DNA from: Geosiphon pyriformis
Lineage: Eukaryota > Glomeromycota > Glomeromycetes > Archaeosporales > Geosiphonaceae
Length of the DNA: 64,000 nucleotides
Assembly (NCBI GenBank): GCA_016748015.1
Contig: JAAOMT010000697.1
Coordinates: 473,034-537,033, forward strand
Direction of reading: 5' to 3'
The notes beneath the pieces were generated by a model. The model saw nothing but the letters and a program-made list of their open reading frames with translations. It ran no database searches and was not told the DNA's origin. Position 1 is the stretch's first letter, and each line of letters begins with the position of its first letter. Position numbers and translations under genes: made by a program. Below are positions 25,032 to 38,500 of the stretch, piece after piece.

Positions 25032-26700
25032 ATTTTTAATAATTTTTTTTAACTTTTTTCAAATATTTTGGCTTTAAAAATTCTGAATTAACAGTTTTAT
25101 TATTAATAAATATATTTAATTTTTTTTTATTGCTATATATTTTTTTTATAATTTTATTTATAAAAAGTTATTAATAATTTATATTTAAAACAAAATTAAT
25201 AAAATTATTAATATAAATATATTTAAATTTTTTACTAATTAATTTATTTATTTTTTTAAATTAATAAGATTGTATTTTAAATTAATAAAATAAATTTCAA
25301 GTTTTTTAAAACAGATAAAAAACATTTAATATTTATAAATAAATTAATATTAAAAAAAAAAATTTAAAAAAAAAAAATATATTTTTAGCAATTTTTTACA
25401 CAAAAAAAACAAACAAATTAACTTGTTTTTTAAAAACATTTATTGTTTAATAAACTTGTTTACTTTTTTTTAATTTAACTTAAATTCATATTTTTTAAAA
25501 ACAAAAATTGTGTTAAAAGCATTTTTTAAAATTTTATTAAAATTAAAACAAATTGTTATAAATTTAATTTAATTAATTATATAAATTTTTTTATAATATA
25601 ATATTAAAAGAAAAAATTATATATAGTAATAGTTATTAATAAAAAAATATAAAAAAAACACAATATTTATTAATATTAGTTTTTTATTATATATACTAAT
25701 TTTTTTTTAATAAGAACAAATTATTTAAAAGCTATTAATTTAATAATTTTAAAATTAACAAATTTTATTATTAATACTATTTTATTAAATTTAAAAAAAA
25801 ATTAATTTTACAATTTTTTGAAAAATTTTTTTTAATAATAATTTTCTTATTTATATGTATATTTATATGTTTTAAAAATAATATCATACTTTACAACCAA
25901 TTTATATGTAAACATAAATTAGATAATTTTTTAAAAATAATTTTTTTTTAAAATTATCAATATAATAAAAATTATTTTTTACAAAAAGCAATTTTTCTTG
26001 AGAGTTTTATTATTATTAAATTAATGTTTAAAATAAAAATTTTTACAAGTTTTTTTAATATAATACTTTTTTATGTTTTTAATATTTGATTTTCTATTAA
26101 TATTGTAATAAAAACTGTTTATTTTACAAACTTTTTAAAAAACATATTATATTTATTTATTTTTACATTTAAATTATTAACAGATGTTTTTAACACAAAT
26201 ATATTAAAACTAAATTTTCTATTTTTTTAATTTGTTAAAATTATAATAGTTATATATATTTTTATATTAAGCAATTTTTCTTTTATCTTTTTGGTTATAC
26301 TTATAAAAACAAATGTGTTTTATTATGTTTAGTTTTACAAATAAGAAAAAATAGCTTAAGAAAAAAACTGAATAAGAAAGAAATTAATAAGATATTTTTT
26401 TGGCTCTGTTTTGTCCTTTTCATGGTTTGGAAAATAACAAAAGAAATTTATTTTTCTTAATATTTACAATCTAAATTAAAATTAATTAAATTTTTTTTGT
26501 TAGTAAAAGACTTAAAAATCACTGGTTTTTTTTTTGCAAGTTGAAAATTTTTATGAATTCGTAAAATTTCTTTAAGCATTTTTGCACTTAAAAAATAAAA
26601 ATAATAAAAGGCACAAAAAGCAAGTAAAAATTTTTTGTTAAAAATAAAAATAAGAAATAAGTAATATGATAAGAATTTTTTTTTGTTTTTTATTATTCAA
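24841..26700. other. AT-rich desert, nothing recognised
   Basis: About 1.9 kb almost without C or G, including an (ATT)n run at about 25000-25030. No open frame, LTR terminus or LINE motif could be read. It probably holds repeats decayed past recognition. Base composition changes sharply at about 26700, the left edge of the gene island. Confidence 0.6.
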
Positions 26701-27296
26701 AACTTTTTATTAAGCCATAAAACTAGTGTTAAAACACAAGAAATTCTTTTTATTTATTTGTATTCATCAGCTTCGCATTTAATTTCATTGGAATACAAAG
26801 AATATTTCTTATTAACTTGTGTTCGAGTCTTTTTGCTGACCTGATAAAAATCAAATGTAAATTTTTGAACATATACTATTTGTACTATTTGAAAATATAA
26901 CTAATTCCTTAAATCTTTCCATATCCTAATTATCACGTAGCATAAAAACGATGAAAGAAACATGAATCTTTAATGCTTTTAAAAGATCAAATGCCTTTAT
27001 AAGATATTCAAAAATACTCTTTAAAAGGAATAGAAACTACCAGCGATTCATCTATCTTGAAAAGTTTAGAGTTCATTTTGAATAAATTCAATGTACATGG
27101 GCTGTATTGTTGACATCTGTTCAAAGATTTTATCCTACTAACTTGGAAAACCTGGAAGAAGCAAAAAACAAAAGTTTGCATATTGTCATTGTGAATGCAG
27201 ATAAGCACAAGATTAAAATTATAAGCATATGATGAAAAATTATTTTAATGTTGATTACTTTACCCAATTTTTAGTTTTTTAGTTTTTTTTTAGAAC

Positions 27297-27420
27297 GATG
27301 AAGAAAGTGCGGATGAGTACGAAGAAGAGTCGGGACATGTATGTAACACCGACAATGACAATATCGGTAAAGATAACAGCAAGATCAATGGAGTGTATTG
27401 ATCTTTACCAATCAGTCAAT
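27297..27420 (+). other. possible acidic terminal exon, unidentified
   Basis: After a T-rich tract ending in TTTTTTTTAG at 27294 there is an open frame reading NDEESADEYEEESGHVCNTD and ending in a TGA or TAA within about 120 bp. The acidic composition and the splice-acceptor-like start are the only support. No upstream exon was found and no family is recognised, so it may be chance. Confidence 0.15.
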
Positions 27421-27424
27421 CAAC

Positions 27425-27460
27425 TCAAATCAAATCAAATCAAATCAAATCAAATCAAAC
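27425..27460. repeat. microsatellite (TCAAA)n
   Basis: Seven tandem copies of the pentamer TCAAA, perfect except at the ends. Confidence 0.95.
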
Positions 27461-28433
27461 TAACTGATCCTGGAAATAGCCTAGTAGGAATTAGCGAAAG
27501 AAAAGGCTTCAAATAAAATATCGCCTATATGACTTATATCTATTATACATTTTTTAGTGCTGAGAAAAATAATATTGTTCAATCAATAAGAAATTTCATA
27601 AGCGTGACGTTACCCGCTACCATCTGTTCACTTTATCTAGTTTTTTGTCCTAACAGGATAATAAAATTCAACCATTTTCTTCCAAACTTCAATTAGTTCA
27701 GGATTGCGAGATGAAATTCAAGTATTTAAAATTATTCATTATAAGGATAGGGTCATGAGAAAGATTATGAAAAAAGGAGTCTATACTATTCTTTGGGTCC
27801 CAAAAATAAAATCCATAAATTTACTCTTAAACTTCCCAGTGGGAAATACTTCAAAATAATCTTTTTCCCTAGTGAATAGGATAATTTTTTATTATTTATA
27901 GTTCGTTTTATCAAATTTTTAACAAGTAAAAAAGAGAGAATAATTAAAATAATTTGAATCCATATGAATATGAACAATATTTTAATCATCTCTTGAAAAA
28001 AAAAAAATGTCATAATAAATTTTATTACTACATGTATTTCTTTTATATTCCATTTTTTACCATTACGTTTTATTTTTATTTTACATGAGCTTTTTGAAAG
28101 GTGAATTTCTTTTTTTATTAAAAACATTTTTATTTTTATAATATTTATTATTATTATTATTATTATTATTTTAATGCCAAACTCCTTATATTCCCCTAAA
28201 TTAACCATTTACTTATTTAATTATTTTAATCGTTTAAAAGATTTAATTATACTCATAAGTTTTCTTATAGAAATTGAGAAATTCTAGAATCAAAAAAAAA
28301 AACAAAAAACAAAAAATGAATTCATTTCTCAATATAAACCTTTTATCTTGTAGCGTTTTTTAAAATGAGATGATAAAGCCCATCAACAATTATTCGAATA
28401 TTGAAAAATCTAAAAAAGCTGTTTATTACTATT

Positions 28434-28561
28434 TTACTCTACTCTACTCTTCTCTACTCTTCTCTTCTCTACTCTTCTCTTCTCTACTCTTCTCTTCTCT
28501 ACTCTTCTCTTCTCTTCTCTTCTCTTCTCTTCTCTTCTCTTCTCTTCTCTTCTCTTCTCTT
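28434..28561. repeat. pyrimidine tract, CTCTA/CTCTT pentamer array
   Basis: About 128 bp of uninterrupted C and T on the plus strand, built of ACTCT and TTCTC pentamers that become uniform TTCTC to the right. It opens spurious frames on both strands. It lies in the spacer downstream of RAB2, about 1 kb from that gene's stop codon. Confidence 0.95.
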
Positions 28562-29549
28562 ATCATCAGAAATGAAACCTTAAAAGAATTAAAGCCTTGA
28601 TTAAAAGATACATGAAGAGTGTGGCAACTAATTTCCAAAAATAGTTTCCATCAAGAACAGTGGTGAGCCTTCTGATATAAATGGTATTATCTAACAGCTG
28701 ATCGGGGGTTAAAGCCCCATTTTTTGTCTCATGATATCACAATGTTTTACATAAAGAATTTTTTTTTGCATAATCTGATGAGCAAAAACCAAGTAAATTC
28801 ATATTCTTCGTAGGCTCTCCCTGCAAATACAAGAACGTTTTAATCCCCTTTCACTCCTTGGATTAGAAAAAAAGGGGCTGAAAATTGTAGTTGTTTACCG
28901 AGGCTATTCTAAAATTTGTAGAAATTATTATCCGGCTAGCTCAAATTCGTTATATATTTGAAACAATTAAACTTAAAATTATTTTGAAAAATCTCTCCCT
29001 ATACCAAAATTATTGTAGACTCCAATTTGTGATACTGATCATCAGAAAAGATATTCAAAAAAAGTTTTTTGAAAAAAAAAAAAAAAAAAACTTAATTCAT
29101 GGCACGACGAACATTCGGTGAAATGTTAAACCGTACCTCTAGCCTTATCTTTTGCAACCATTCTTTTATCATCTGTTATTGGGGGATTTTTAATTAAACC
29201 GACCTCGGGATTTCCAAATTTATCATTTGGTACCTTCCTATCTATTATCCGAAAACACAAGAGTGCTATAATTGTTCCTTTTTTTGATTTTAAAAAAAAT
29301 TTAAAAAATATTTGGACTTCGTGAATTTGTACAACTGCACAAAACATATTCCAGCTCACCAGCAAAATTGTATTTATCAATTATATAATTTATTGTTTAA
29401 TAAATGACTTCAAAAATTTGATGTATCCATTAAAAGATCGACGATCTTTATATATTAATATTGCTAATTATAGTAGCATTAATGTTGTTTAGGACTAATA
29501 AAAGAAAGTAAAAGAGGAAAAGCTAAAAGGAATAATGGTTAATTTGCTT
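28562..29549. other. spacer downstream of RAB2
   Basis: This mixed-composition spacer lies left of the RAB2 stop codon. It contains a poly-A run at 29072-29090 and a conserved-looking minus-strand stretch at 29130-29240 (RIIDRKVPNDKFGNPEVG) followed by a possible donor AGAG-GTACGG. I could not attach it to any gene or name its family, so it is left unassigned. Confidence 0.3.
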
Positions 29550-31147
<1,598 letters not shown>

Positions 31148-31653
31148 GACTGAATCGTAAAAAGTTTCAGAAAGTAAAAGAGTAAAGTATAAAGAAAGTG
31201 TAAATCACTCTAAAAACTGAAATTTCGTTAAATTTATAAATTTCAAAAAGTGAACGTAAAATGAGAGTTGGAAGGGTTCAGAAAATAGAGCAACTATAAA
31301 TCACTCTAAAAATTCTGAGGTTCGTCAAAGTTTCTAGGTTTCGAAGGGATGAAGTGTTTAAGTTCAAGTAAAAAGTTATAGCTTGGTTTTTGAGACACGG
31401 TATTTCTCTTACTTTATATAACCCTGAAAAGTTAAAAATATCAATACCACAAATGGCCATATCTCCTGATCATTACATAGTTTTCCGAAATCCAAACATT
31501 TCAAAATCGATACTAGAATGCCAATGGAACAAGCCACATTCAATGTAGTACAACATTGTCAATTTGCCACAATACCAAATCTTTTAAAGGCTAGAACGGA
31601 AAGGACTTACAAGGGTCATAATTTTTCTCGCCAAATTTAAAATAATACTCAAA
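31148..31653. promoter_or_regulatory. divergent spacer between RAB2 and the CHERP-like gene
   Basis: This 506-bp spacer separates two start codons pointing away from each other, so it should carry both promoters and 5' UTRs. No clear TATA box or known factor site stands out. Confidence 0.6.
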
Positions 31654-34600
31654 ATGTCGCAATGGATTCCACCAGGTGAGTCTTTAACATTCAATTTTTA
31701 ACTTTCAAGAGGCTTTTCACTTTTATTACTCTGGCCTCTCTTCTGAGATTCAATAGGCAAACTATTGTGAATCATGTTTCAACATAAATTCTTTCTTGTA
31801 ATGAGGGAATTGGCTCACAAACCTTTATAATGTTTCAAAAAGTCTTTTCTTTCAGTGTTTCTAATGAATCAAGGTTCCCTTCTCATAAACAGGCCAATAC
31901 CCACCACCACCTCAACAGCCTTCTTATTCGAGTTATCAAGGTCCTCCTCCAGGGGCAATAAATCAATACATTCAACCTATGAGGCCCCCTTATCAACGGC
32001 CACTTTTGTCTTCTTCTACTTCCCCTCCTCTTGATGACCTCGCTATTTCATTTGATAGTCTAGCAATGTCTTTAAGAGCGACTGCTGGCCCTACGGAATT
32101 GGAGAATTTTCAAGTGTCGCTTTCCTTGTTGATGCACGATTGTTCTCAATCTAATATTCAGGTATAAATCTCTCTTGCCTTCTTTTCATTGTAGAAATTA
32201 TTTTTAATCACCAAGATTGGTTCGAATATTGGTTTGTCTGTTAACAGCGCGGCAAAACATGGATATTTGATCATTGCACAACCTCGGCACAATTTGAAGT
32301 TCTTGCACGTTTCATAATATCGTTATCGAAATCTCGACCAATTTTTGAGGACAAGTTACATCTAATATACCTTATCAATGACGTTCTGTTCCATAGGTTA
32401 ATTTGATCAAGTTAGGGCATGATTTTTTTCCAATTAAAGAGACTTTTACCAAATGTATATATTTTTCTTTTTTAACAGTGAACGTCGACAAGAGCCCTGG
32501 ATCAAAGAGGCATTACATCCACATTTGTTATCTTTACTTCGTGCTGCTTATCATTTCATGGATGCATCGGAATCTCAACAAGATAAAGTTCTTAAGGTGA
32601 TCTTCAAAATCTTTACATTGATCGATAACGAACTTCAGATTTTTTAAGGAGAAATCCAACAATAATCTTTATATTTTATACGAAAATAGGTTATTTCCAT
32701 ATGGGGAGATAAACATTACTTTGACGAAATAAAGATAAATGCGCTAAAAGCTGGAGTTCTAATACCACCACCACCTCCTGGTCAGCCTCCTATATCAAAC
32801 TTTGCTGGACTTTCACTAGGACAACATCCGTTCGGGAATCCACATTTTGCTCTGCAACATTCTGTTTCGCCTTTTTATAATACAGGACCACCACCACCAC
32901 CACCACCACCACCGCCACCACCAGCTCCTCTATTTCCTAATCTCCCACAAAATTTACCCCCCACAAATCCTCTCATCTCACCTACCCTATCACCTAATCA
33001 TATGAGACCTATATCTGAACCTGGACCTCCTGGAATTCCATCTCAATTCCTACCCGGACCTTCTCCGCCAGCTATTCCAATGCAGGGAGTAATTGCTTGC
33101 CCTAATATTCCACCTCCAATTCCCCCGGTCCCTGAAAAGAAATATCATGAATTGCCAGCTGGGTTGATGGTTCCTTTGGTCTCGGTACGAAAATTATTAT
33201 ACCTTGAATTTTTTTGTTTTCTATGTTTTATTCTTTTAATCTTCTACTTATTTCTTCAGCACTCTTAGAGTGAGAATCCGCCATACTCTCCTATCCCCGT
33301 AGCCTCTATTAGAATTCCTCCTCATCGTCTACCACCCACGCCAGAATTGTTGGGCGCTTTAGATAAATTTTATGAAGGGCTTAAGTTAATCCTTGCGCCA
33401 GAAGAAGAGCAAGAAAGCCTGAAACAAAATATCAAGATTGAATTGGACAAGGAGGGATGGGAAAACGGATTTCTGGACGATTTCTATAAAAATTTGCAGG
33501 TGCGTCGAGCAGCTGCAGCTGCCAAAGCGATTTCCGAAAGACATCGGCGTCATCTTCCCTATCAAACGCGTGAAAGGGATGATAGAGGAAGAAGATGGTC
33601 AAGGGATCGAAGTTATTCCAGATCGAGGTCTTCTTCACGACACCGATCGAGAAGAACAAGGCGTCGTAGCTATTCTGATTCATCGAGTCGGAGTCGAAGT
33701 CGAAGCAGAGGTAGAAGTCGAAGTAGGACGAGACCACCTGGACGCAATAAAATTAGGGGAGATAAAAGTCGTAGTAGAAATCGTTCAAGATCAGGTTCAA
33801 GAATCCGTTACAGAAGTCATAGTCGGTCCAGGCATTCTTGGCGAAGGGGACGCTCGAGATCTACGTCTAGCTCATCCCATTCTAGATCTGCCTCTCGATC
33901 AAGATCACTTTCTGAATCAAGGTCTCGGCCTAGGTCCCGATCAAGATCTAGAACACGTACAAAGTCGATATCTTTATCCCGATCGAGATCGAGATCTATA
34001 TCAAGGACAAGGAATAGATCAAGGTCTCGATCGACATCCTCTTCTCGATCATATGTGCGTAGGGGAATTAGAAGTCGTGGCAGGCATCGTCCCAACGATT
34101 ATAGTTCATCTTTACGCAAACGGCTTCGTAGCCGATCTTATAGTCGATCACGATCAAAAAGTCCCCAAGCTTATGGTGGTGGTGGTCTAGGCTATTCGGG
34201 GCATGGGGAAGAAGGTGCTAGACCCGACAAAATGATATCTGATCAGAATGTTGGGTTTCAAATCTTGAAAAAACTTGGTGCGGCTCTCTAAACATTGAAG
34301 ATCACGAAAATTTCGATTTTTCTTATCAACGCTATAAATTGGCATATTTTCTTAAAAGCTATTTTACTTTGTAGGTTGGGAAGGTGCTGGCAAGGGATTG
34401 GGCTCATCTTCAACAGGTATATCTGAGCCCATCATAAGCGGTGAAGTAAGGCATGGGGAACATAAATATTTAGGGGTTGGGCACGATCGAGGTGAAGGTG
34501 ATGACATTTTCGATCAATATCGTAAACAAAAAAGTTACACCTATCAAAGGATCGATGTTCCTTCTAAAGAAAAACCTACAGGATGCTTTCGTTGTGGAAA

Positions 34601-34721
34601 GGTAAGTCGAAACTGTTATACACTTTCACAATTCTATATTTTGACTACTTTAAATACCCCATATTGTCTATAGCCAGGACACATTGCGCGAGAGTGTCAT
34701 GAAATCGGACCGTTTCATTAA
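31654..34721 (+). CDS. CHERP-like splicing factor: CID, SR repeats, G-patch, zinc knuckle
   Basis: Exons: 31654-31675, 31893-32161, 32248-32396, 32479-32596, 32690-33184, 33269-34277, 34375-34601 and 34674-34721. They give 2337 nt, 778 aa, all phases consistent. A Pro/Gln-rich start is followed by a CID fold at about residues 50-200 (FEVLARFIISLSKSRP, then LHLIYLINDVLFH), which in this class binds the RNA polymerase II tail. Next come a polyproline stretch of about 12 Pro near residue 255 and the PAGLMVPLV motif shared with CHERP. An Arg-Ser domain spans about residues 460-655. A G-patch is built across exons 6-7 (GFQILKKLG then GWEGAGKGLG). At the end is CFRCGKPGHIAREC, a CCHC knuckle split between exons 7 and 8. 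Known CHERP works with U2 snRNP; a nuclear splicing role here is inferred. A SURP domain, present in animal CHERP, was not seen. Confidence 0.88.
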
Positions 34722-34898
34722 CATGCAATATGTGCCGTCATCAGAGTAAAGATTAATTAACTATTGATTTAACAAAAATGGCGGGTTATTTTTGCCCACG
34801 AGTTCTACAACCCAACCGAGATATTAGCTTTTTTTATTTGGCAATGGGGAATTATATCACATATTGGTACGTTTTCAGAAATCAGTGGGTACTTCAAT
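34722..34898. other. convergent 3' spacer
   Basis: Only 177 bp separate the stop codons of the CHERP-like gene and the PBDC1-family gene, so their 3' UTRs probably overlap. Confidence 0.7.
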
Positions 34899-35672
34899 CT
34901 AAGGCTTCTTTACCAATATTGAATTCAAACCTTGTTTATTTCGGCTTATTTCGATCGCGTAAAACTAAAAATATTATGGATTTTATAAATTTTAAAAACG
35001 TCAAGATAAAATCGAGGTGTACATTGAAACTTGCCTGTATTCTGGTAACTGTTTGAAACAGAAGCAATCGAAAATGTGAAAAAGGAGGGTGCTGATAATA
35101 ATAGCTCATGAGTTAACCGCTTACCAAAAATAGTATTCTCAGCAGTGTAATCGCCATTGACATTTATTCGCAACAATGTTCCAAAATTATAATCAGCAAC
35201 TTTTTTCTCATATTTCATCATCCATTCACGCCATTTAGCCTTTGCCGATTCGATTTTCATTTCATCTTCGTTAATTTTGTCGATAGCTAATCCGGCGAAA
35301 GTTGATTGAAAATCAGCATAAATTTCATCATCAATGCTATATTATTCGAAGTTAATTAAAAATCAGATTCGATATTATGCATGGCCTAATTTAATGCAAA
35401 AAAAATCCAAAATATAGTACGGAGTTAGCCGAAGAGATTTGCCATCAAGAGTGGAAATAAGTTTGAAATATGTTTCCGCGTGGTGAAGCGCCTTCACCGC
35501 CCACTGCTTTTCTGGAAGTGCAACAAAGTTCTGTGTGAACTTGAAAATTCGCGCTATTCCCTTCTCTGCGTTCTATGGATTTAATGATCATGCGGGGTAA
35601 AAAACGAAACGATGTTCGTATACCAATGTCGGGATGGTTTTCTTGAAGTTCTTCAGCAGGTGGTAACGACAT
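34899..35672 (-). CDS. PBDC1: PBDC1/YPL225W-family protein, 5 exons
   Basis: Exons on the minus strand: 35672-35624, 35511-35421, 35336-35125, 35048-35035 and 34964-34899. They give 432 nt and 143 aa, close to yeast YPL225W and animal PBDC1, with phases consistent. Matching blocks are KQWAVKALHHAETYFKLIS, LTPIDDEIYADFQ, the stretch DYNFGTLLRINVNGDYTAEN followed by TIF, and the end VTRIQ then FYAIEISRNKQGLN. YPL225W has been linked to folding of the translation factor eEF1A; I recall this and cannot test it here. The 14-nt fourth exon is followed by an intron with a GC donor (CAG-GCAAGT). Reading straight through the intron gives a false tail after FGKR. The start was chosen at MSLPPAEELQ, in phase with exon 2. 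It is divergent from SEC2. Confidence 0.9.
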
Positions 35673-35984
35673 TTTTGGCCGAAGTTTGAAGTTTAATCTA
35701 ACGGATAAAGGATTGATCGTCCGTATTTCATAAAGGTTACTTGAACCAATCAAATTCCCGCCCGACAAATTAAACCCAGCCACAAATAAAACTACCGAGC
35801 TGAATGCTCAAAATCATTTTACGCTTTTTGGTGTCTCGCGGTGAAACTTGACCAGGTTTCTTGAAACTCGGTAAACATTTTTTGGGCTATCTCGAGAGTT
35901 TGATTTGTCTTTTACTAATCTTCATAATTCCTCTCCCGATGTTATCTCGGTCCAAAGTTTTATCGCAATCTGTACTCCTCACAA
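35673..35984. promoter_or_regulatory. divergent spacer between PBDC1 and SEC2
   Basis: A 312-bp spacer between two start codons on opposite strands, presumably a shared promoter region. No named factor site was recognised. Confidence 0.55.
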
Positions 35985-37832
35985 ATGACAGAGACTGTAC
36001 CCCTATCAAATCAAGAAGGGAGAGACTTTCACAATGATTTCAAAAACTATCATACTAAACTTCAGGCAGAGTTTGAGCAAGCTTCTGAAGCCCCGTCAGA
36101 ATCATTAATGCAAGATATGGATTCACAGAATAAGACGCCACCTATAACGGACACGATAGATCAGTCGAATAGCGAACCTGAAGGAAACAACATCAGTTCA
36201 CCAACACCCCCTTCACCAATTTTAGACTTTGAGGTTGAAAAAACACCCTGCCCTGTTGTTTCTTTGCGTGAAGAAATTCTCGAAGAGGAAGAATTGGCCG
36301 ACTGTCCTTGTCAAAGATTTAGCGTAGCTCCTGGTTCAGCGACTTGTAGCAATTGTTACAGGATGGTGCCTGCAGTGGCTGAATTATACAGAGAACGCTT
36401 GCAGCTAGTTGAAGATTTAGATATTTCTCATGACAAAAATAAGGAAGAGTCCGAGAAATCTGAACAGAAAAACGTTCAACTTCAAACATTACAAGAAAAA
36501 CTAGTAAAATTAGAGGATCAACTCGATGCTAAAACCGATGAATTAAATGATCTACAGAGAGCAATGTCAGTATTAAATGAGAAATATGTTGATGAAATTG
36601 ATAAGGTGGCTGAATTACAGCATTCTAAAGATATGGTAGAAGGAGAGCTGGAAGAATTGAGCAGATCATTATTTGAGCAAGCAAATGGGATGGTGGCTCA
36701 AGAAGCAAAACAACGTTATGAGTCGGAAGTGCAACGAAGATTGTTAGAGAACCAACTCCAAGAAACTCGGGAGAGATTGACAGCCGAAAGTTCACAACTC
36801 CAAGAATTACGTGAAAGGATGGAAAAAATGGTCCAGCAACAGCCTGAAACAGATAGTAGACGTTCAAGCAATCATAGTGATCCTTCTTTTAGGGCCAGCA
36901 TTGATCTAGCTGAACTTTTTGGTCTGCGTGAAAGATCTCCAGATGCCGCAGCAATATTACCACCACCAACAGGGGAGGATGGATTTGGAATTGATGAAGA
37001 GCTACTTGCGGAGTTCAAAGACTTCCTTATTCAAAGTCCATCCGTTCGCATTCAAAAAATCCATACCATCCCCTTTATGCGACATTGCCTCGATGAGGAT
37101 ATAGATCCGTGTATGCGATTCGGAAATAATCCACGTGTGTCTCCCCGAAGAATCGTTGATGCTATTGTTGCGAATACATGTTGCATTGAAGAGGCACCTT
37201 TGGGGGCCGATAAAGAATTTGCTCAAAACCTTAATTCTCCAATTCGTAATTCGACTGCTAAGCCAATGTTATGGGAACGCTTTAGTGGAAATGGTTCATC
37301 ACTTCCGCGTGCTGGTTGTCAATGTTGTGGTCGGTCCGGCTCTTTGCCCTTCCAGTATCGCATAACGACACTTGACGATTGGGCACTGATTGATCGATAC
37401 TGTCGTGATAGATTAGTAGCAGTTTGCGAATTTTATGTTTTTATTCGCAACATCCGGCAAGGTCTTTATAATAATCGTAAACTTGAGGATCTTTACGCTG
37501 AATGTTTACGCTTAAGGCTACAAATTTTTTATGCAAGACTTGGAGCTTTACCCTCAGTTTTCAACACTCTTGGGATAAAGGGTACTGAATTAGCATCGGC
37601 ACGGAAACCATCGTTGCAATTATGTGAGCTTAGTGAAAAGACATCGGTTGCAATTGAGGATCCTTCACCGTTAACTACTAATGATTTTGAAGATCAAAAT
37701 TCAAATTTCCCCATTATTTCGAATGGTGATGCACCTACAAATGGAAATTCAATGCCATCTAGTCCTACAGATCCTTCCCTACCTGTGACTCATCCTACTG
37801 CACCAACAGCTGTAATCGGTATAACTGGATAG
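35985..37832 (+). CDS. SEC2: Sec2/Rabin-type Rab guanine-nucleotide exchange factor
   Basis: Such proteins load GTP onto Sec4/Rab8 on secretory vesicles and so drive exocytosis. It is a single open exon of 615 aa. Residues 1-100 are Ser/Pro/Glu-rich. C107, C109, C121 and C124 form a CxC-x11-CxxC pair that could bind zinc. A long coiled coil spans about 135-285 and contains the family motif LSRSLFEQANGMVAQEAK at about 225-242, the part that contacts the GTPase in Sec2 and Rabin8. A conserved C-terminal block starts at about 341 (EFKDFLIQSP, IPFMRHCLDEDIDPCMRFG) and ends near the segment RLVAVCEFYVFIRNIRQGL. The tail after about 540 is low-complexity Ser/Pro/Thr. The absence of introns contrasts with its neighbours. 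The start is the first in-frame ATG, ACAAATGACAG. Confidence 0.85.
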   Translation: MTETVPLSNQEGRDFHNDFKNYHTKLQAEFEQASEAPSESLMQDMDSQNKTPPITDTIDQSNSEPEGNNISSPTPPSPILDFEVEKTPCPVVSLREEILEEEELADCPCQRFSVAPGSATCSNCYRMVPAVAELYRERLQLVEDLDISHDKNKEESEKSEQKNVQLQTLQEKLVKLEDQLDAKTDELNDLQRAMSVLNEKYVDEIDKVAELQHSKDMVEGELEELSRSLFEQANGMVAQEAKQRYESEVQRRLLENQLQETRERLTAESSQLQELRERMEKMVQQQPETDSRRSSNHSDPSFRASIDLAELFGLRERSPDAAAILPPPTGEDGFGIDEELLAEFKDFLIQSPSVRIQKIHTIPFMRHCLDEDIDPCMRFGNNPRVSPRRIVDAIVANTCCIEEAPLGADKEFAQNLNSPIRNSTAKPMLWERFSGNGSSLPRAGCQCCGRSGSLPFQYRITTLDDWALIDRYCRDRLVAVCEFYVFIRNIRQGLYNNRKLEDLYAECLRLRLQIFYARLGALPSVFNTLGIKGTELASARKPSLQLCELSEKTSVAIEDPSPLTTNDFEDQNSNFPIISNGDAPTNGNSMPSSPTDPSLPVTHPTAPTAVIGITG

Positions 37833-38500
37833 AATTCCAATTCAGTAATTATTTAATCGTCTAAATGAAAAGATGTCTCATTTCGGAGTTGTCCTCGCTC
37901 AAAGATGGAAACATTCCCTTCCTGATGAATTGACTTTTTTGTCAATTACGACCAAGCTTTTCGTCTTGTATGATGGTAAAATTACCCGCCCATCTATGTT
38001 AAGAGGTAAAAGGAGCATGATAATCAATCCGGGACAACTAAACATTGATTGTATCTTTGCATGAAAGACAGATCACCTTTGTTTCTTCCTGTCCTTTTGG
38101 CCTTTAACATTTTTCATCTTTGCATTTTGGTTATTTTGTTTTCTTTTTTTTTGATATTGATTATTTGATTGGACAATCGTCATGTCTCTTCCTTTCTCGC
38201 ACTATGTATAATTTTTTGATGTTTTATTATATATAACTGTATATTTTTATAATCGCTTTCCCTCACTTTTTATAACACTATTCAAAATTAATGTCCGGTT
38301 TTTTTCTACCCACCAATTGCATCTTTATTGACCAATATTGAAATTCATACAACCTCCGAAAAACTGAAAGGTTTTTGTAGAATTGCTATTGATCGTTCAA
38401 AAGAAGACTTGAACTTCTCAAACTTAAGATGGTATTTTTCAATATGTTGCCTGATAAATTGAACCAAAACCAAATAGGATGGTTTTTATATAACTTTTAT
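37833..38500. other. SEC2 3' UTR and island edge
   Basis: The composition stays gene-like to about 38300 and then becomes AT-rich. A short open frame at 37873-38064 shows no family features and is best treated as 3' UTR. Confidence 0.5.

Noticed and set aside
27786-28208. 140-codon open frame on the minus strand
   Set aside because: Dominated by Ile, Lys and Phe from AT-rich sequence, with no domain and no splice-supported neighbours; likely chance.
28370-28638. Open frames made of repeated Ser/Leu or Arg/Glu on both strands
   Set aside because: They are translations of the CTCTT microsatellite and not genes.
33432-34190. Long frames overlapping the Arg-Ser domain on both strands
   Set aside because: Shadows caused by the repetitive Arg-Ser codons of the CHERP-like gene.
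35445-35783. 112-codon minus-strand frame starting upstream of the PBDC1-family start
   Set aside because: It contains exon 1 and then reads through the first intron. The spliced model matches the family and this frame does not.
37873-38064. 63-codon frame just after SEC2
   Set aside because: No family features, and it lies in the expected 3' UTR.
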